DNA of 64,000 bases from Nocardioides astragali (GTDB taxonomy: Bacteria; Actinomycetota; Actinomycetes; Propionibacteriales; Nocardioidaceae), in NCBI RefSeq assembly GCF_024436375.1, contig NZ_JAFMZM010000003.1, positions 205,627 to 269,626 on the forward strand, written 5' to 3'. A program made the position numbers and the translations under genes. Below, piece by piece: positions 50,980 through 59,564 of the stretch. Position 1 is the first letter of the stretch. The number at the start of each line of letters is the position of its first letter. The notes below the pieces were generated by a model. The model saw only the letters and a program-made list of their open reading frames with translations. It ran no database searches and had not been told where the DNA came from.

Positions 50980-51671
50980 CGACGCGGCGCCACCCCGCCG
51001 CCCACCCCGACCTCACTGAGGAAGACCAGGGTGGCTGCGACCCGGCGGTGCACCGGTGCGTCGGAGGGCAGGTCGAGCTTGCTGAGGATCGAGTTGATGT
51101 GCTTCTCCACCGCCCGGTCGGTGACCACGAGCTCGTCGGCGATCGCCGCGTTGGTCATGCCGCGGGCGACCATCGCCAGCACCTCCAGCTCGCGAGGGGT
51201 CAGCCGGTCGATCACGGAGTCGTGCCGTCGGGTGCTGGTCGCCATCAGCGCGTCGACCACGATCTGGTCGATCACCGAGCCGCCGGCCGCCACCGTGCGC
51301 AGCGCGGCGACCAGCTCGTCGACGTCGGCCACGCGCTCCTTGAGCAGGTAGCCACGACCGTCGCTCCCGTCGCGGACCAGGTCGAGGGCGTACTCGACGT
51401 CGGAGTACTGCGTCAGCGCGACGACGCCGATGTCGGGATGCGTACGCCGCAGCTCCCCCGCCGCACGGATGCCCTCGTCGGTGAAGTCCGGCGGCATCCG
51501 GATGTCGGTCAGGAGCACGTCGGGACGGTGCTGGTCCACCGCAGCCAGAAGCTCCGGGAGGCTCGTCGCGGTAGCGACCACGTCGATGTCGTCGAAACCC
51601 TCGAGAAGGGCCAGCACACCGGCGCGGAGCAGGTCGCCGTCCTCGGCGAGGACGACTCGGATCTGCGACAT
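50976..51671 (-). CDS. LuxR-type (NarL) response regulator
   Basis: 231 aa. Receiver domain with acidic pair LAEDGDLL, phospho-acceptor Asp in VLLTDIRMPPDF (about 55), and KERVADVDELVAAL near the end. The C-terminal LuxR HTH reads LTPRELEVLAMVARGMTNAA then IADELVVTDRAVEKHINSIL. TACAGT ends seven bases before ATG 51671 with CCGACG 17 bases further up. First gene of the pair with the kinase; targets are unknown but may include itself. Confidence 0.93.
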   Translation of the reverse strand: MSQIRVVLAEDGDLLRAGVLALLEGFDDIDVVATATSLPELLAAVDQHRPDVLLTDIRMPPDFTDEGIRAAGELRRTHPDIGVVALTQYSDVEYALDLVRDGSDGRGYLLKERVADVDELVAALRTVAAGGSVIDQIVVDALMATSTRRHDSVIDRLTPRELEVLAMVARGMTNAAIADELVVTDRAVEKHINSILSKLDLPSDAPVHRRVAATLVFLSEVGVGGGVAPRR

Positions 51672-51678
51672 GCCGCGA

Positions 51679-51684
51679 ACTGTA
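51679..51684 (-). promoter_or_regulatory. -10 box of the response regulator/kinase operon
   Basis: TACAGT on the minus strand, seven bases before ATG 51671; CCGACG lies 17 bases upstream as a weak -35. Leaderless transcription is predicted. Confidence 0.5.
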
Positions 51685-51993
51685 GTCACGCGGACGCCCC
51701 ACGTCGGTAGAGCAGGCACCACACCGTGAGCGCCTCGCTTCCCCCGTGAGGGGGTGGTGACCTGCGATCCTCGTGGGGTAAACGAAAGGTGGTGCTGGCA
51801 CGACTGAACTCGCTGGTCACCGCGGGCACACTTCTCCCGGGAGAAGGTGCTCTGATCGTGGGGATCAGTGGGCCGCCGCGGGGGTGCGGCCCACTGGAGC
51901 ATCGAAATGGGGAGGTACGCGTGATTCCGCTTGCTGTCTGGGAGGCGCCCGAGCGCCAGGTGGTGCTTCCGGCACCTCGCACTCCGTGGGACG

Positions 51994-52012
51994 AGTTAGC
52001 AGGCACTAACCT
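51994..52012. promoter_or_regulatory. tetR operator and promoter
   Basis: GTTAG (51995-51999) and CTAAC (52006-52010) are spaced by six bases, as at the mccB promoter. TAACCT (52007-52012) fits a -10 box seven bases before GTG 52020, so a bound repressor would cover the promoter. Confidence 0.6.
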
Positions 52013-52019
52013 CGAGCTC

Positions 52020-52571
52020 GTGACCCCCCGCCGCCAGCAGATCCTCGACATCGCGGCCGAGCTCTTCGCCGCTCGCGGGTTCCACGGCGTGTCGGTGGCC
52101 GAGCTCGGCTCGGCCTGCGGGATCTCGGGACCTGCGCTCTACAAGCACTTCGAGTCCAAGGACGCGATGCTCGCGGAGATGCTCGTCTCCATCAGCGAGA
52201 CGCTGCTCGCCGAGGGCCGCAGCCGCGTCGCCAGCGCCGACGGGTCCCGTGCGGCGCTCGAGGCGCTCGTCGAGTGGCACATCCAGTTCGCCATCGACCA
52301 CCGGGCGTTGATCGTGGTCCAGGACCGCGACTGGAGCAGCCTCCCCGACGAGGCACGCGAGCGGGTGCGCGCACTGCAACGCGCCTACGTCGACGTGTGG
52401 GCGGCGCAGATCCGCCTCCACGACACGACGCTGAGCCCCGAGGCCTCGCGGACCCGGGCCCACGTGCTGTTCGGCCTGCTCAACTCCACGCCGCACAGCG
52501 GTCGGCTGCCCGACCCGCAGATGCACGACGTGCTCCGCGACATGGCGCACGGCGCCCTCGGTCTCGCCTGA
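52020..52571 (+). CDS. TetR-family repressor, predicted regulator of leucine catabolism
   Basis: 183 aa from GTG 52020. HTH: TPRRQQILDIAAELFAARGF, then SVAELGSACGISGPALYKHF and FESKDAMLAEML. The C-terminal helical ligand domain is typical (VVQDRDWSSLPDEARERVRA). It probably senses an acyl-CoA and represses the mccB-mccA-mvaB operon and itself through the shared palindrome. An in-frame GTG at 51921 with a strong ribosome site would add 33 residues and place the operator inside the gene; 52020 is favoured for its promoter geometry and TetR-like length. Confidence 0.87.
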   Translation: MTPRRQQILDIAAELFAARGFHGVSVAELGSACGISGPALYKHFESKDAMLAEMLVSISETLLAEGRSRVASADGSRAALEALVEWHIQFAIDHRALIVVQDRDWSSLPDEARERVRALQRAYVDVWAAQIRLHDTTLSPEASRTRAHVLFGLLNSTPHSGRLPDPQMHDVLRDMAHGALGLA

Positions 52572-52605
52572 GTCCCGGCCGTACGACGGGCGCGTTCGGC
52601 ACCGA

Positions 52606-52611
52606 TAGGCT
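52606..52611 (+). promoter_or_regulatory. -10 box for a leaderless start at 52619
   Basis: TAGGCT ends seven bases before ATG 52619; no ribosome site precedes the start. No obvious iron-box palindrome is seen over it. Confidence 0.4.
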
Positions 52612-52618
52612 GGCGCGC

Positions 52619-53131
52619 ATGAAGCTGAGTGACGACCTCGAGAACGCCTTCAACGCCCAGATCACGCTGGAGTTCCAGGCCTCCTTGGTCTACCGCCAGC
52701 TCGCCATCGAGCTCGAGCTGATGGACCTGCCCGGCATGGCTGCGTGGCTGCGCCACCAGGCCGACGAGGAGATCGTCCACGCCAACAAGTTCATCGACCA
52801 CCTCGCCGACCGTGACAACCACCCGCGGATCGGTGCCACCCAGGCGCCCACCCCGGCGGTGGGCTCGGTGCTCGACGCCTTCGAGTCCGCACTGGCCCAC
52901 GAGGAGCGGGTCTCGGCGTCGATCCGCGACCTCTACCGCCTCGCTGAGAGCGAGGGCGACCTCGACGCCCGACCGCTGCTCAACTGGTTCCTCGAGGAGC
53001 AGGTCGAGGAGGAGGCGACGGTCAAGGAGATCGTCGGCCGGGTCAAGATGATCAACGACGACGGGCCCGGCCTGCTGCGCCTCGACGAGGAGCTCGGCGC
53101 GCGTCCGGCCTCCACCACCGAGGTCCGCTGA
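52619..53131 (+). CDS. ferritin
   Basis: 170 aa four-helix iron-storage protein. Ferroxidase ligands are visible: Glu in ITLEFQASLVYRQ, Glu-x2-His in ADEEIVHANKF, Glu in ALAHEERVSASI, and Gln/Glu in FLEEQVEEEATV. No haem-binding Met of bacterioferritin is apparent, so it is an Ftn-type. It oxidises Fe2+ and stores it in a 24-mer shell. The C-terminal tail (LRLDEELGARPASTTEVR) is typical of actinobacterial BfrB. Confidence 0.92.
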   Translation: MKLSDDLENAFNAQITLEFQASLVYRQLAIELELMDLPGMAAWLRHQADEEIVHANKFIDHLADRDNHPRIGATQAPTPAVGSVLDAFESALAHEERVSASIRDLYRLAESEGDLDARPLLNWFLEEQVEEEATVKEIVGRVKMINDDGPGLLRLDEELGARPASTTEVR

Positions 53132-53152
53132 CCCGCCTCTTGGGCGAGTCAC

Positions 53153-53884
53153 TCACCACGAGTCGAACGGGCGGTCCTGCTTCAGCAGCCGCGCGGCCCG
53201 CGCCGCCGCGTCCTCGGCGACGACGAGGTCGTCGACCTCGTCAGGACCCGCCGGTCCGTCCCTCGACCCTGAGTCGCTCGGAGACTCACGGTCCCCCGGC
53301 TCCGGTGCGCGTGGCCGCGTGATCCGGTGGAGCTCGCGCAGCACCCGGTCACGCGACAGCCCGCGCAGGTGGGTGAGCACGAACGGGTCGGCCTGGATCA
53401 ACCAGGCCAGCTGGGTCAGGACCGCCAGTGCGTGCGGGCAGGGATCCAGCCACGCATCGCACGTGCAGGCCGAGCCCAGCTCCCCGCCGTAGGGCAGGAG
53501 CTCGACGCCTGCCTCCTCCACCGCCTCGACCAGCGCGTGCGGCAGCTGGCCGGCGAGCAGTGCCGCGATCCGTCCCGACTCCGCCGCGACGAGCTCGATG
53601 AAAGCCGCCGCGTCGGAGTCGTCGAGCACCGGGACGGTCACCTCGACGGTGAAGGCGTCGTGACCTGCGGTCACCGCGGCCACCGCGTTGCCCTCTCCGA
53701 CGGTGATGGAGCCGACCGCGCCGGCTCGCGCCAGCGAGCGGCCGGCTCGCAGGTCCTGGGCGCTGAAGGCGGCCTCCTCGACGGCGCGGAGCACCGCCTT
53801 GCTCCACCAGGTCGCCGGTCCGCCGCCGCGGCGGGCGGGCAGGCGCGGGTGCGTGGTGCCCTGGGAGCTGGTCGGGGTGCTCAA
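53153..53884 (-). CDS. SWIM zinc finger protein
   Basis: 243 aa from TTG 53884, whose bases overlap the helicase stop (TTGA). CTCDAWLDPCPHALAVLTQL has the SWIM spacing Cys-x-Cys-x6-Cys-x-His. The flanks resemble proteins encoded beside actinobacterial SNF2 ATPases (ATWWSKAVLRAVEEAAFSAQ, then GRSLARAGAVGSITVGEG). The partner in M. tuberculosis neighbours helZ. It probably binds DNA or the helicase and works as its accessory subunit. Confidence 0.85.
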   Translation of the reverse strand: MSTPTSSQGTTHPRLPARRGGGPATWWSKAVLRAVEEAAFSAQDLRAGRSLARAGAVGSITVGEGNAVAAVTAGHDAFTVEVTVPVLDDSDAAAFIELVAAESGRIAALLAGQLPHALVEAVEEAGVELLPYGGELGSACTCDAWLDPCPHALAVLTQLAWLIQADPFVLTHLRGLSRDRVLRELHRITRPRAPEPGDRESPSDSGSRDGPAGPDEVDDLVVAEDAAARAARLLKQDRPFDSW

Positions 53885-56589
53885 CGTCTGAGCTCCACGA
53901 GGTCGCGCAGCTCGGCGTTGGACAGCTCGGTCAGAGCGGTCTCGCCGCGGGCCAGGACCGAGTCGGCGAGCGAGCGCTTGCGGGCGAGCAGCTCGGCGAT
54001 GCGCTCCTCGATGGTGCCCTGGGTGATGCAGCGGTGGACCTGCACCGGGCGGGTCTGGCCGATCCGGTAGGCCCGGTCGGTGGCCTGGTCCTCGACGGCG
54101 GGGTTCCACCAGCGGTCGAAGTGGATGACGTGGTCGGCGCGGGTGAGGTTGAGGCCGGTGCCGCCCGCCTTGAGGGAGAGTAGGAACACCGGGAGCTCGC
54201 CCGCCTGGAACCGCGCGACCATCGCGTCGCGCTCGCGGACCGGGGTGCCGCCGTGCAGGAACTGGTGCGGCACGCCCGTGGCGGCCAGGTGGCGCTCGAG
54301 CAGCCGCGCCATGGCGACGTACTGGGTGAAGACGAGGACGGCACCGTCCTCGGCGACCACCGTGCCGACCAGCTCGTCGAGGAGCTCCAGCTTCTCCGAG
54401 CGGCCGCGCAGCTTGGGGTTGGGCTGGCGCAGGAAGTGGGCGGGGTGGTTGCAGATCTGCTTGAGGCCGGTCAGCAGCTTGAGCACCAGGCCGCGCCGTG
54501 TCTCCTCGTCGGCCTCCTCGATGCGGCGCATGGACTCGCGGACCAGGGTCTCGTAGAGGACGACCTGCTCGCGGGTCAGGCCGAGGACGTGGTCGGTCTC
54601 GGTCTTGGCCGGCAGCTCGGGCGCGATGCCGGGGTCGGACTTGCGGCGGCGCAGCAGGAACGGCCCGATCAGGTCGGCGAACTGCCGGGCCTTGGTCGGC
54701 TCCAACCCCGACTCGATCGGTCCGGCCCAGACCTTGCGGAAGGCGTTGCGGCTGCCGAGCAGCCCGGGGATGGCCCAGTCGAGGATCGACCAGAGCTCGG
54801 TGAGGTCGTTCTCGACGGGCGTGCCGGTGAGGGCCACCCGCGCGGTGCTGGGGATCGCGCGCAGGGCGCGGGCGGCGGCGGAGCGGGAGTTCTTGATGTG
54901 CTGGGCCTCGTCGGCGACGACCAGGTCCCACGGCACCTCGGCGAGCAGCGCCGCGTCGTTGCGCATCGTGCCGTAGGTCGTGAGCACGAACCCGTCGCTC
55001 ACCTCGGCCAGGTCGCGCGCGCTGCCGTGGTGGCGGCGTACGGCGACCCCGGGGGCGAAGCGGCGGATCTCGGCCTCCCAGTTGCCGAGCAGCGACGCGG
55101 GGCAGACCACGAGGGTCGGGCCCCCGCCTCCCTCTCCGGCACGGTGCAGGTGGAGGGCGATGAGGGTGATGGTCTTGCCCAGGCCCATGTCGTCGGCCAG
55201 GCAGGCGCCCAGGCCGAGGGAGGTGAGCTCGGCCAGCCAGGTCAGGCCCCGTCGCTGGTAGTCGCGGAGCTCGGCCCGCAGCGCGGGGGGTACGTCGACG
55301 GGCTCGCCGGTCGCGGCGTCGCGCAAGCGGTCGCGGACCACCAGGAGGCTGGCGCCCACGACGGCTTCGTAGGGGACCTCCTCGATGTCGACGACCCCGG
55401 TCAGCGTGGCCGCCAGGGCCTGCACGGGCGTGATGGTGCGGATCAGCCGCTTGCGGGCCCGCTTGATCACCGCGGAGTCGACGGCGACCCAGTTGTCGCG
55501 CAGCTTGATGATCGGGCTGGTGGTGCGGGCCAGCTCGTCCATCTCGTCGTCGGTGAGCTGCTCGCCGTGGAGGGAGAGCTGCCACTCGAAGCCGAAGAGG
55601 GCCTGCGGACCGAAGAGACCGTCCTGCAAGGGCTCCTCGCGCCGGCCCCGCGAGCTCGTCTGCTGGCCGAGCTCGACGCGCTGGGTGACGTCGCGATCGA
55701 GGTACTTGGGCCACATGACCGGGTGCCCGGCCTCGGTCAGCGCGGCAGCGCCACCGTCGAGGAGGGACAGGATCTCGTCGGAGTCGAGGGTGATCTCGTC
55801 GGGGATCCGCAGGTCGAGGAGGCGCTCCAGCACCGGCCATGCGTCGGCCGCCGAGCGGAGGGCGATCGCCGCGTGCGTGCGCGCTCGGTCGCCGAACCCG
55901 TGGGCGGCGTCGGGTCCGGCCTCCGCCCACAGCTCGGAGGCGTCGGCGAGGTGGGCGGCGTTGTCGACGGCGTGCACCTGCACGACCAGGCGCACCGCGC
56001 CCGCGACGAGCTCCTCCTCGTCGGCCTCGATCCGGAACGAGATGGAGACCAGGTGGGAACGGTCGTCCTTGCCGCGCGACCTGATCCGCGCGATGCGCTG
56101 CTGGAGCTGGTCGCTGAAGTCGTCGGGGCTCGTCGGCCGCGCCGCCGGTCGGCCGACCGGGGACAGCGTCCCGCGGCGCGAGCGGCCCGGGGTCGTTCGC
56201 GGCATGGTGTCGACGACCGCGTCGAGCAGCCCACGCACCATGCCCTCCGCGGTGGCCTCGTCGAACCCGTCGTGGGCACGCGAGCGGGCCAGGTCGGTGA
56301 TGCGCCGCTGGTCGGCGGCGTCCAGCCCGGCGACCTGCCAGTGCCGCCCGTCGGGGTCGGGTGCGAAGCGTCCCGAGGCCACCAGCTGCAGACCCATCAG
56401 CGCGGCACCCGCGAGCAGGGCGACGGAGGGATGGATGTCGTCCTGGTCGCGGACCTTCCCCAGGACCGGCAGCGCGCCCCGGATCGGCATCACGATCGTG
56501 CGGCGCTCGTCGGTGAACTCGACGGAGCCCTCCCGGGGCGGCTCCCCCACCAGCAGCCTGGCGGGACCGGTGACCGGGACAAAGCTCAT
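53881..56589 (-). CDS. SNF2-family helicase-like ATPase
   Basis: 902 aa from ATG 56589 (GGAGGTCGC before it). An N-terminal SNF2-associated region is followed by the ATPase core: motif I DDMGLGKTITL near 455, Ia VVCPASLLGNWEAEI, II VVADEAQHIK, III ALTGTPVENDLTELW, V LKAGGTGLNLTRADHVIHFD, VI QATDRAYRIGQTRPVQVHR. A double-stranded-DNA translocase that may remodel protein-DNA complexes. Coupled to the SWIM protein. Homologue of HelZ-type actinobacterial proteins. Confidence 0.93.
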   Translation of the reverse strand: MSFVPVTGPARLLVGEPPREGSVEFTDERRTIVMPIRGALPVLGKVRDQDDIHPSVALLAGAALMGLQLVASGRFAPDPDGRHWQVAGLDAADQRRITDLARSRAHDGFDEATAEGMVRGLLDAVVDTMPRTTPGRSRRGTLSPVGRPAARPTSPDDFSDQLQQRIARIRSRGKDDRSHLVSISFRIEADEEELVAGAVRLVVQVHAVDNAAHLADASELWAEAGPDAAHGFGDRARTHAAIALRSAADAWPVLERLLDLRIPDEITLDSDEILSLLDGGAAALTEAGHPVMWPKYLDRDVTQRVELGQQTSSRGRREEPLQDGLFGPQALFGFEWQLSLHGEQLTDDEMDELARTTSPIIKLRDNWVAVDSAVIKRARKRLIRTITPVQALAATLTGVVDIEEVPYEAVVGASLLVVRDRLRDAATGEPVDVPPALRAELRDYQRRGLTWLAELTSLGLGACLADDMGLGKTITLIALHLHRAGEGGGGPTLVVCPASLLGNWEAEIRRFAPGVAVRRHHGSARDLAEVSDGFVLTTYGTMRNDAALLAEVPWDLVVADEAQHIKNSRSAAARALRAIPSTARVALTGTPVENDLTELWSILDWAIPGLLGSRNAFRKVWAGPIESGLEPTKARQFADLIGPFLLRRRKSDPGIAPELPAKTETDHVLGLTREQVVLYETLVRESMRRIEEADEETRRGLVLKLLTGLKQICNHPAHFLRQPNPKLRGRSEKLELLDELVGTVVAEDGAVLVFTQYVAMARLLERHLAATGVPHQFLHGGTPVRERDAMVARFQAGELPVFLLSLKAGGTGLNLTRADHVIHFDRWWNPAVEDQATDRAYRIGQTRPVQVHRCITQGTIEERIAELLARKRSLADSVLARGETALTELSNAELRDLVELRR

Positions 56590-56689
56590 GCGACCTCCAG
56601 ACCGTCGGACCGCTGTGGTCGACAGGACGCTAACGCCTGGCACCGACACAAGGTTCCCCGAGGCCGGGGACCGGCTAGCGTCGAGGCCC

Positions 56690-57880
56690 ATGGACGTCCC
56701 CAGCCTCGTCGCCCGTGTCCTCGCCTCGCACCCGGTGATCGACGGGCACAACGACCTGCTGTGGGAAGCGCGGGTCGCCACGGCGTACGACTTCGCGCGC
56801 CTCGACGTCGGCGCCGGCGGCACGCCCACCCACACCGACCTGCCCCGCATGCGCGCCGGCGGGATGGGGGCGCAGTTCTGGTCGGTCTACGTCCCGTGCC
56901 ACCTCACCGGCGACGACGCCGTCAGTGCGACCCTCGAGCAGATCGATGCCGCACGTCACCTCACCAGCACGTACGCCGACCAGCTCGCGTGGGCGACCAC
57001 TGCCGACGGCATCGAGCGGGCCTGGGCGAGCGGCAGGATGGCGTCCCTCGTCGGGGCGGAGGGCGGGCACTCCATCAACTGCTCGCTCGGAACGCTCCGC
57101 CAGCTGCACGAGCTGGGCGTGCGCTATCTGACCCTCACCCACAACGCGAACACCCCGTGGGCCGACTCCGCGACCGACCAGCCTGCGCTCGGGGGCCTGA
57201 GCCCCTTCGGCCGCGAGGTGGTCCGGGAGATGAACCGCGTCGGGATGATGGTCGACCTCTCGCACGTCTCGGCCGACACCATGCGCGACGCGCTCGAGGT
57301 CAGCGAGGCGCCCGTGATCTTCAGCCACAGCTCCGCCCGGGCGGTCACCGACAGCCCGCGCAACGCACCCGACGACGTGCTCGAGGTGATGGCCGCGGGC
57401 ACCGGCGTGTGCATGGTGACCTTCGTGCCGAAGTTCGTGAACGCGGCGTGCGCCGACTGGCACCGGGAGATGGTCGCCGCAGCAGCGGCGGAGGGGATCC
57501 CCGAGTCCGACGGCGTACGGTTCGCAGCCTTCGAGGCCGCGTGGACCCGTGGTCATCCCCAGCCGCCGGCGACGCTGGCCGACGTGGTGGCGCACTGCGA
57601 GCACGTGCGCGAGGTGGCTGGGATCGACCACATCGGTCTCGGCGGCGACTACGACGGCGTGGCGGTGCTGCCCACCGGGCTCGAGGACGTGTCCACCTAC
57701 CCCGCGCTGGTCGGCGCCCTCGCCGAACGCGGCTGGTCGAGCGACGACCTGGGCAGGCTCACCTGCCGCAACATCCTGCGGGTGATGCGGGACGTGGAGT
57801 CCGTCGCACGCGACCTCCGGTCCCGTCGCGGGCCGAGCCTGGCCCGCATCGAGGAGCTCGACGACGTACCTGCCGGGTGA
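56690..57880 (+). CDS. membrane dipeptidase (renal dipeptidase family M19)
   Basis: 396 aa. Zinc ligands: His20-x-Asp22 (VIDGHNDLLW), Glu in VGAEGGHSINC, His in VDLSHVSADTM and His in VIFSHSSARAV; GLGGDYDGVAVLP completes the site. No signal peptide is visible, so it is probably cytoplasmic here. It hydrolyses dipeptides, including D-amino-acid ones; homologues lie in pyrroloquinoline or peptide-salvage contexts, not evident here. Divergent from the SNF2 gene. Confidence 0.9.
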   Translation: MDVPSLVARVLASHPVIDGHNDLLWEARVATAYDFARLDVGAGGTPTHTDLPRMRAGGMGAQFWSVYVPCHLTGDDAVSATLEQIDAARHLTSTYADQLAWATTADGIERAWASGRMASLVGAEGGHSINCSLGTLRQLHELGVRYLTLTHNANTPWADSATDQPALGGLSPFGREVVREMNRVGMMVDLSHVSADTMRDALEVSEAPVIFSHSSARAVTDSPRNAPDDVLEVMAAGTGVCMVTFVPKFVNAACADWHREMVAAAAAEGIPESDGVRFAAFEAAWTRGHPQPPATLADVVAHCEHVREVAGIDHIGLGGDYDGVAVLPTGLEDVSTYPALVGALAERGWSSDDLGRLTCRNILRVMRDVESVARDLRSRRGPSLARIEELDDVPAG

Positions 57881-57938
57881 CGCGGACCACCGCACGAACC
57901 ACGGCAAAAACGATTGGGTGGTTGTCGCGCGCGATCAA

Positions 57939-57944
57939 TACCCT
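57939..57944 (+). promoter_or_regulatory. -10 box of the DHA2 exporter
   Basis: TACCCT ends six bases before GTG 57951, and TTGGGT lies 19 bases upstream. The short gap before the gene is AT-richer than its surroundings (AAAAACGATTGGG). Confidence 0.45.
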
Positions 57945-57950
57945 TTCGGG

Positions 57951-59537
57951 GTGACCGACACCCAGATCCAGTCCGGCGAGACCGACCCGGGCCACAGCTC
58001 CGACAAGCTCGACAAGGGCGTCCTGGTCGTCGCGGGCGTGGTCGTCCTCGGCGCCATCATGTCCATCCTCGACATCACCGTCGTCTCGGTGGCCCTCGAG
58101 ACCTTCCAGCGCGAGTTCGACGCCACCGCCGCCGAGGTCGCGTGGACGATGACCGGCTACACGCTCGCCCTGGCCAGCGTCATCCCGCTGACCGGCTGGG
58201 CGGCCGACCGCTTCGGCACCAAGCGCCTCTACCTGCTGGCCGTCCTGCTCTTCACAGCCGGCTCCGTGCTGTGCGCGACGGCAACCTCGCTCGAGCTGCT
58301 CGTCCTCTACCGCGTCCTCCAGGGCCTCGGCGGCGGCATGCTGATGCCACTGGGCATGACCATCCTGACCCGCGCCGCCGGCCCGGAGCGCGTCGGTCGC
58401 GTGATGGCCGTGCTCGGCATCCCGATGCTGCTCGGCCCGATCTTCGGCCCGATCATCGGTGGCGCGCTGATCGACTCCGTCTCCTGGCACTGGATCTTCC
58501 TGATCAACCTGCCGATCGGCATCGGGGCCATCGTCTACGCGTGGATCGTGCTGCCCAAGGACGAGGTCGAGCCCTCGGAGACGTTCGACTGGCTCGGCAT
58601 GGCGCTCCTCTCGCCCGGCCTGGCCGCGTTCCTCTACGGCGTCAGCTCGATCCCCGAGCACGGCACGGCCACCGCCACCGAGGTGTGGCTCCCCGCAGTG
58701 ATCGGGCTGGCCCTGATCGTCGCCTTCGTGCCGTGGGCGCTGGCGCGTCGCAACATCCACCCGCTCGTGGAGCTGCGCCTGTTCACCAACAAGGACATGA
58801 CCGTCGCCGTGCTGGCGATGATGCTCTTCGCGATCGCGTTCTTCGGGGCATCGCTGCTGTTCCCGCTCTACTTCATCCAGGTCCGCAGCGAGGACGCCCT
58901 GGGCGCCGGCCTGCTGCTGGCCCCGCAGGGTGTCGGCGCGATGATCACCATGCCGATCGCCGGCGTGCTCGCCGACAAGATCGGGCCCGGCAAGATCGTG
59001 CTCGTCGGCATCGCGGTCATCACCGCCGGCATGGCGATGTTCACCCAGATCGGGGCGGACACGTCGTACGCCTACATGCTCACGGCGCTGTTCATCATGG
59101 GTCTCGGGATGGGAGGCACGATGATGCCGATCATGACCGCGGCGCTCGCCACGCTCACCCACGACAACGTGGCCCGGGGCTCGACCCTGCTGAACATCAC
59201 CCAGCAGGTCGCGGCCTCCATCGGCACCGCGCTCTTCTCGGTGATCTTGACCAACGAGCTCAAGCAGAGTGCGGCCGTCGGCCAGGCCGGCGCGATCAGC
59301 GGCGCTGCCAAGGGCAGCGACGACCCCTCGGTCCTCGCCCAGGCGGCCCAGTCGCTCGGCATCGATCCCGGCTCGCTCGAGGCGATCTTCGCCCGGGCGA
59401 CGGAGGACATGGCCTCGGCCTTCGCGACGGTGTTCATCGTGGCGACGGTCCTCGTCGGCTGCTGCCTCATCCCGGCTGCCTTCCTGCCTCGCAAGAAGGT
59501 CGCCCCGGTCGACCCGGCCGCGATGATCGGTCACTGA
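57951..59537 (+). CDS. DHA2-family MFS multidrug exporter
   Basis: 528 aa with 14 hydrophobic segments. Motif A is WAADRFGTKRLY, motif C LGIPMLLGPIFGPIIGGALI, and LNITQQVAASIGTALFSVIL near 430 is the DHA2 (EmrB/QacA) hallmark. It exports drugs or metabolites by proton antiport. GTG 57951 is favoured by the promoter; an in-frame GTG at 57918 would extend it by 11 residues. Unlike many such genes it has no adjacent TetR repressor. Confidence 0.9.
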   Translation: MTDTQIQSGETDPGHSSDKLDKGVLVVAGVVVLGAIMSILDITVVSVALETFQREFDATAAEVAWTMTGYTLALASVIPLTGWAADRFGTKRLYLLAVLLFTAGSVLCATATSLELLVLYRVLQGLGGGMLMPLGMTILTRAAGPERVGRVMAVLGIPMLLGPIFGPIIGGALIDSVSWHWIFLINLPIGIGAIVYAWIVLPKDEVEPSETFDWLGMALLSPGLAAFLYGVSSIPEHGTATATEVWLPAVIGLALIVAFVPWALARRNIHPLVELRLFTNKDMTVAVLAMMLFAIAFFGASLLFPLYFIQVRSEDALGAGLLLAPQGVGAMITMPIAGVLADKIGPGKIVLVGIAVITAGMAMFTQIGADTSYAYMLTALFIMGLGMGGTMMPIMTAALATLTHDNVARGSTLLNITQQVAASIGTALFSVILTNELKQSAAVGQAGAISGAAKGSDDPSVLAQAAQSLGIDPGSLEAIFARATEDMASAFATVFIVATVLVGCCLIPAAFLPRKKVAPVDPAAMIGH

Positions 59538-59564
59538 CCGGCCCCGTCATCGGCCTGACAGCGC

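Larger units (their letters stand above)
51672..52019. other. 348-base gap with several hairpins upstream of tetR
   Basis: Between two divergent genes. Contains CCCCC-GTGA-GGGGG (51741-51754), the 16-bp palindrome CTTCTCCCGGGAGAAG (51831-51846), CTGATC/GATCAG (51852-51868), and a 10-bp stem AGTGGGCCGC/GCGGCCCACT (51867-51895). GGTGACC (51756-51762) can also pair with GGTCACC (51815-51821). A GGGGAGG ribosome site before in-frame GTG 51921 hints that some transcripts start upstream and make a longer TetR. Confidence 0.55.

Noticed and set aside
51789..52019. TetR start at the first in-frame codon (51789)
   Set aside because: It would add 77 residues unlike any TetR N-terminus and run through several hairpins; 52020 (or 51921) fits better.
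54253..57954. A 1233-codon open frame on the plus strand opposite the SNF2 gene and across the dipeptidase
   Set aside because: It is antisense to well-supported genes, is low in complexity and rich in Arg/Gly, and arises from the high GC of the codon third positions.
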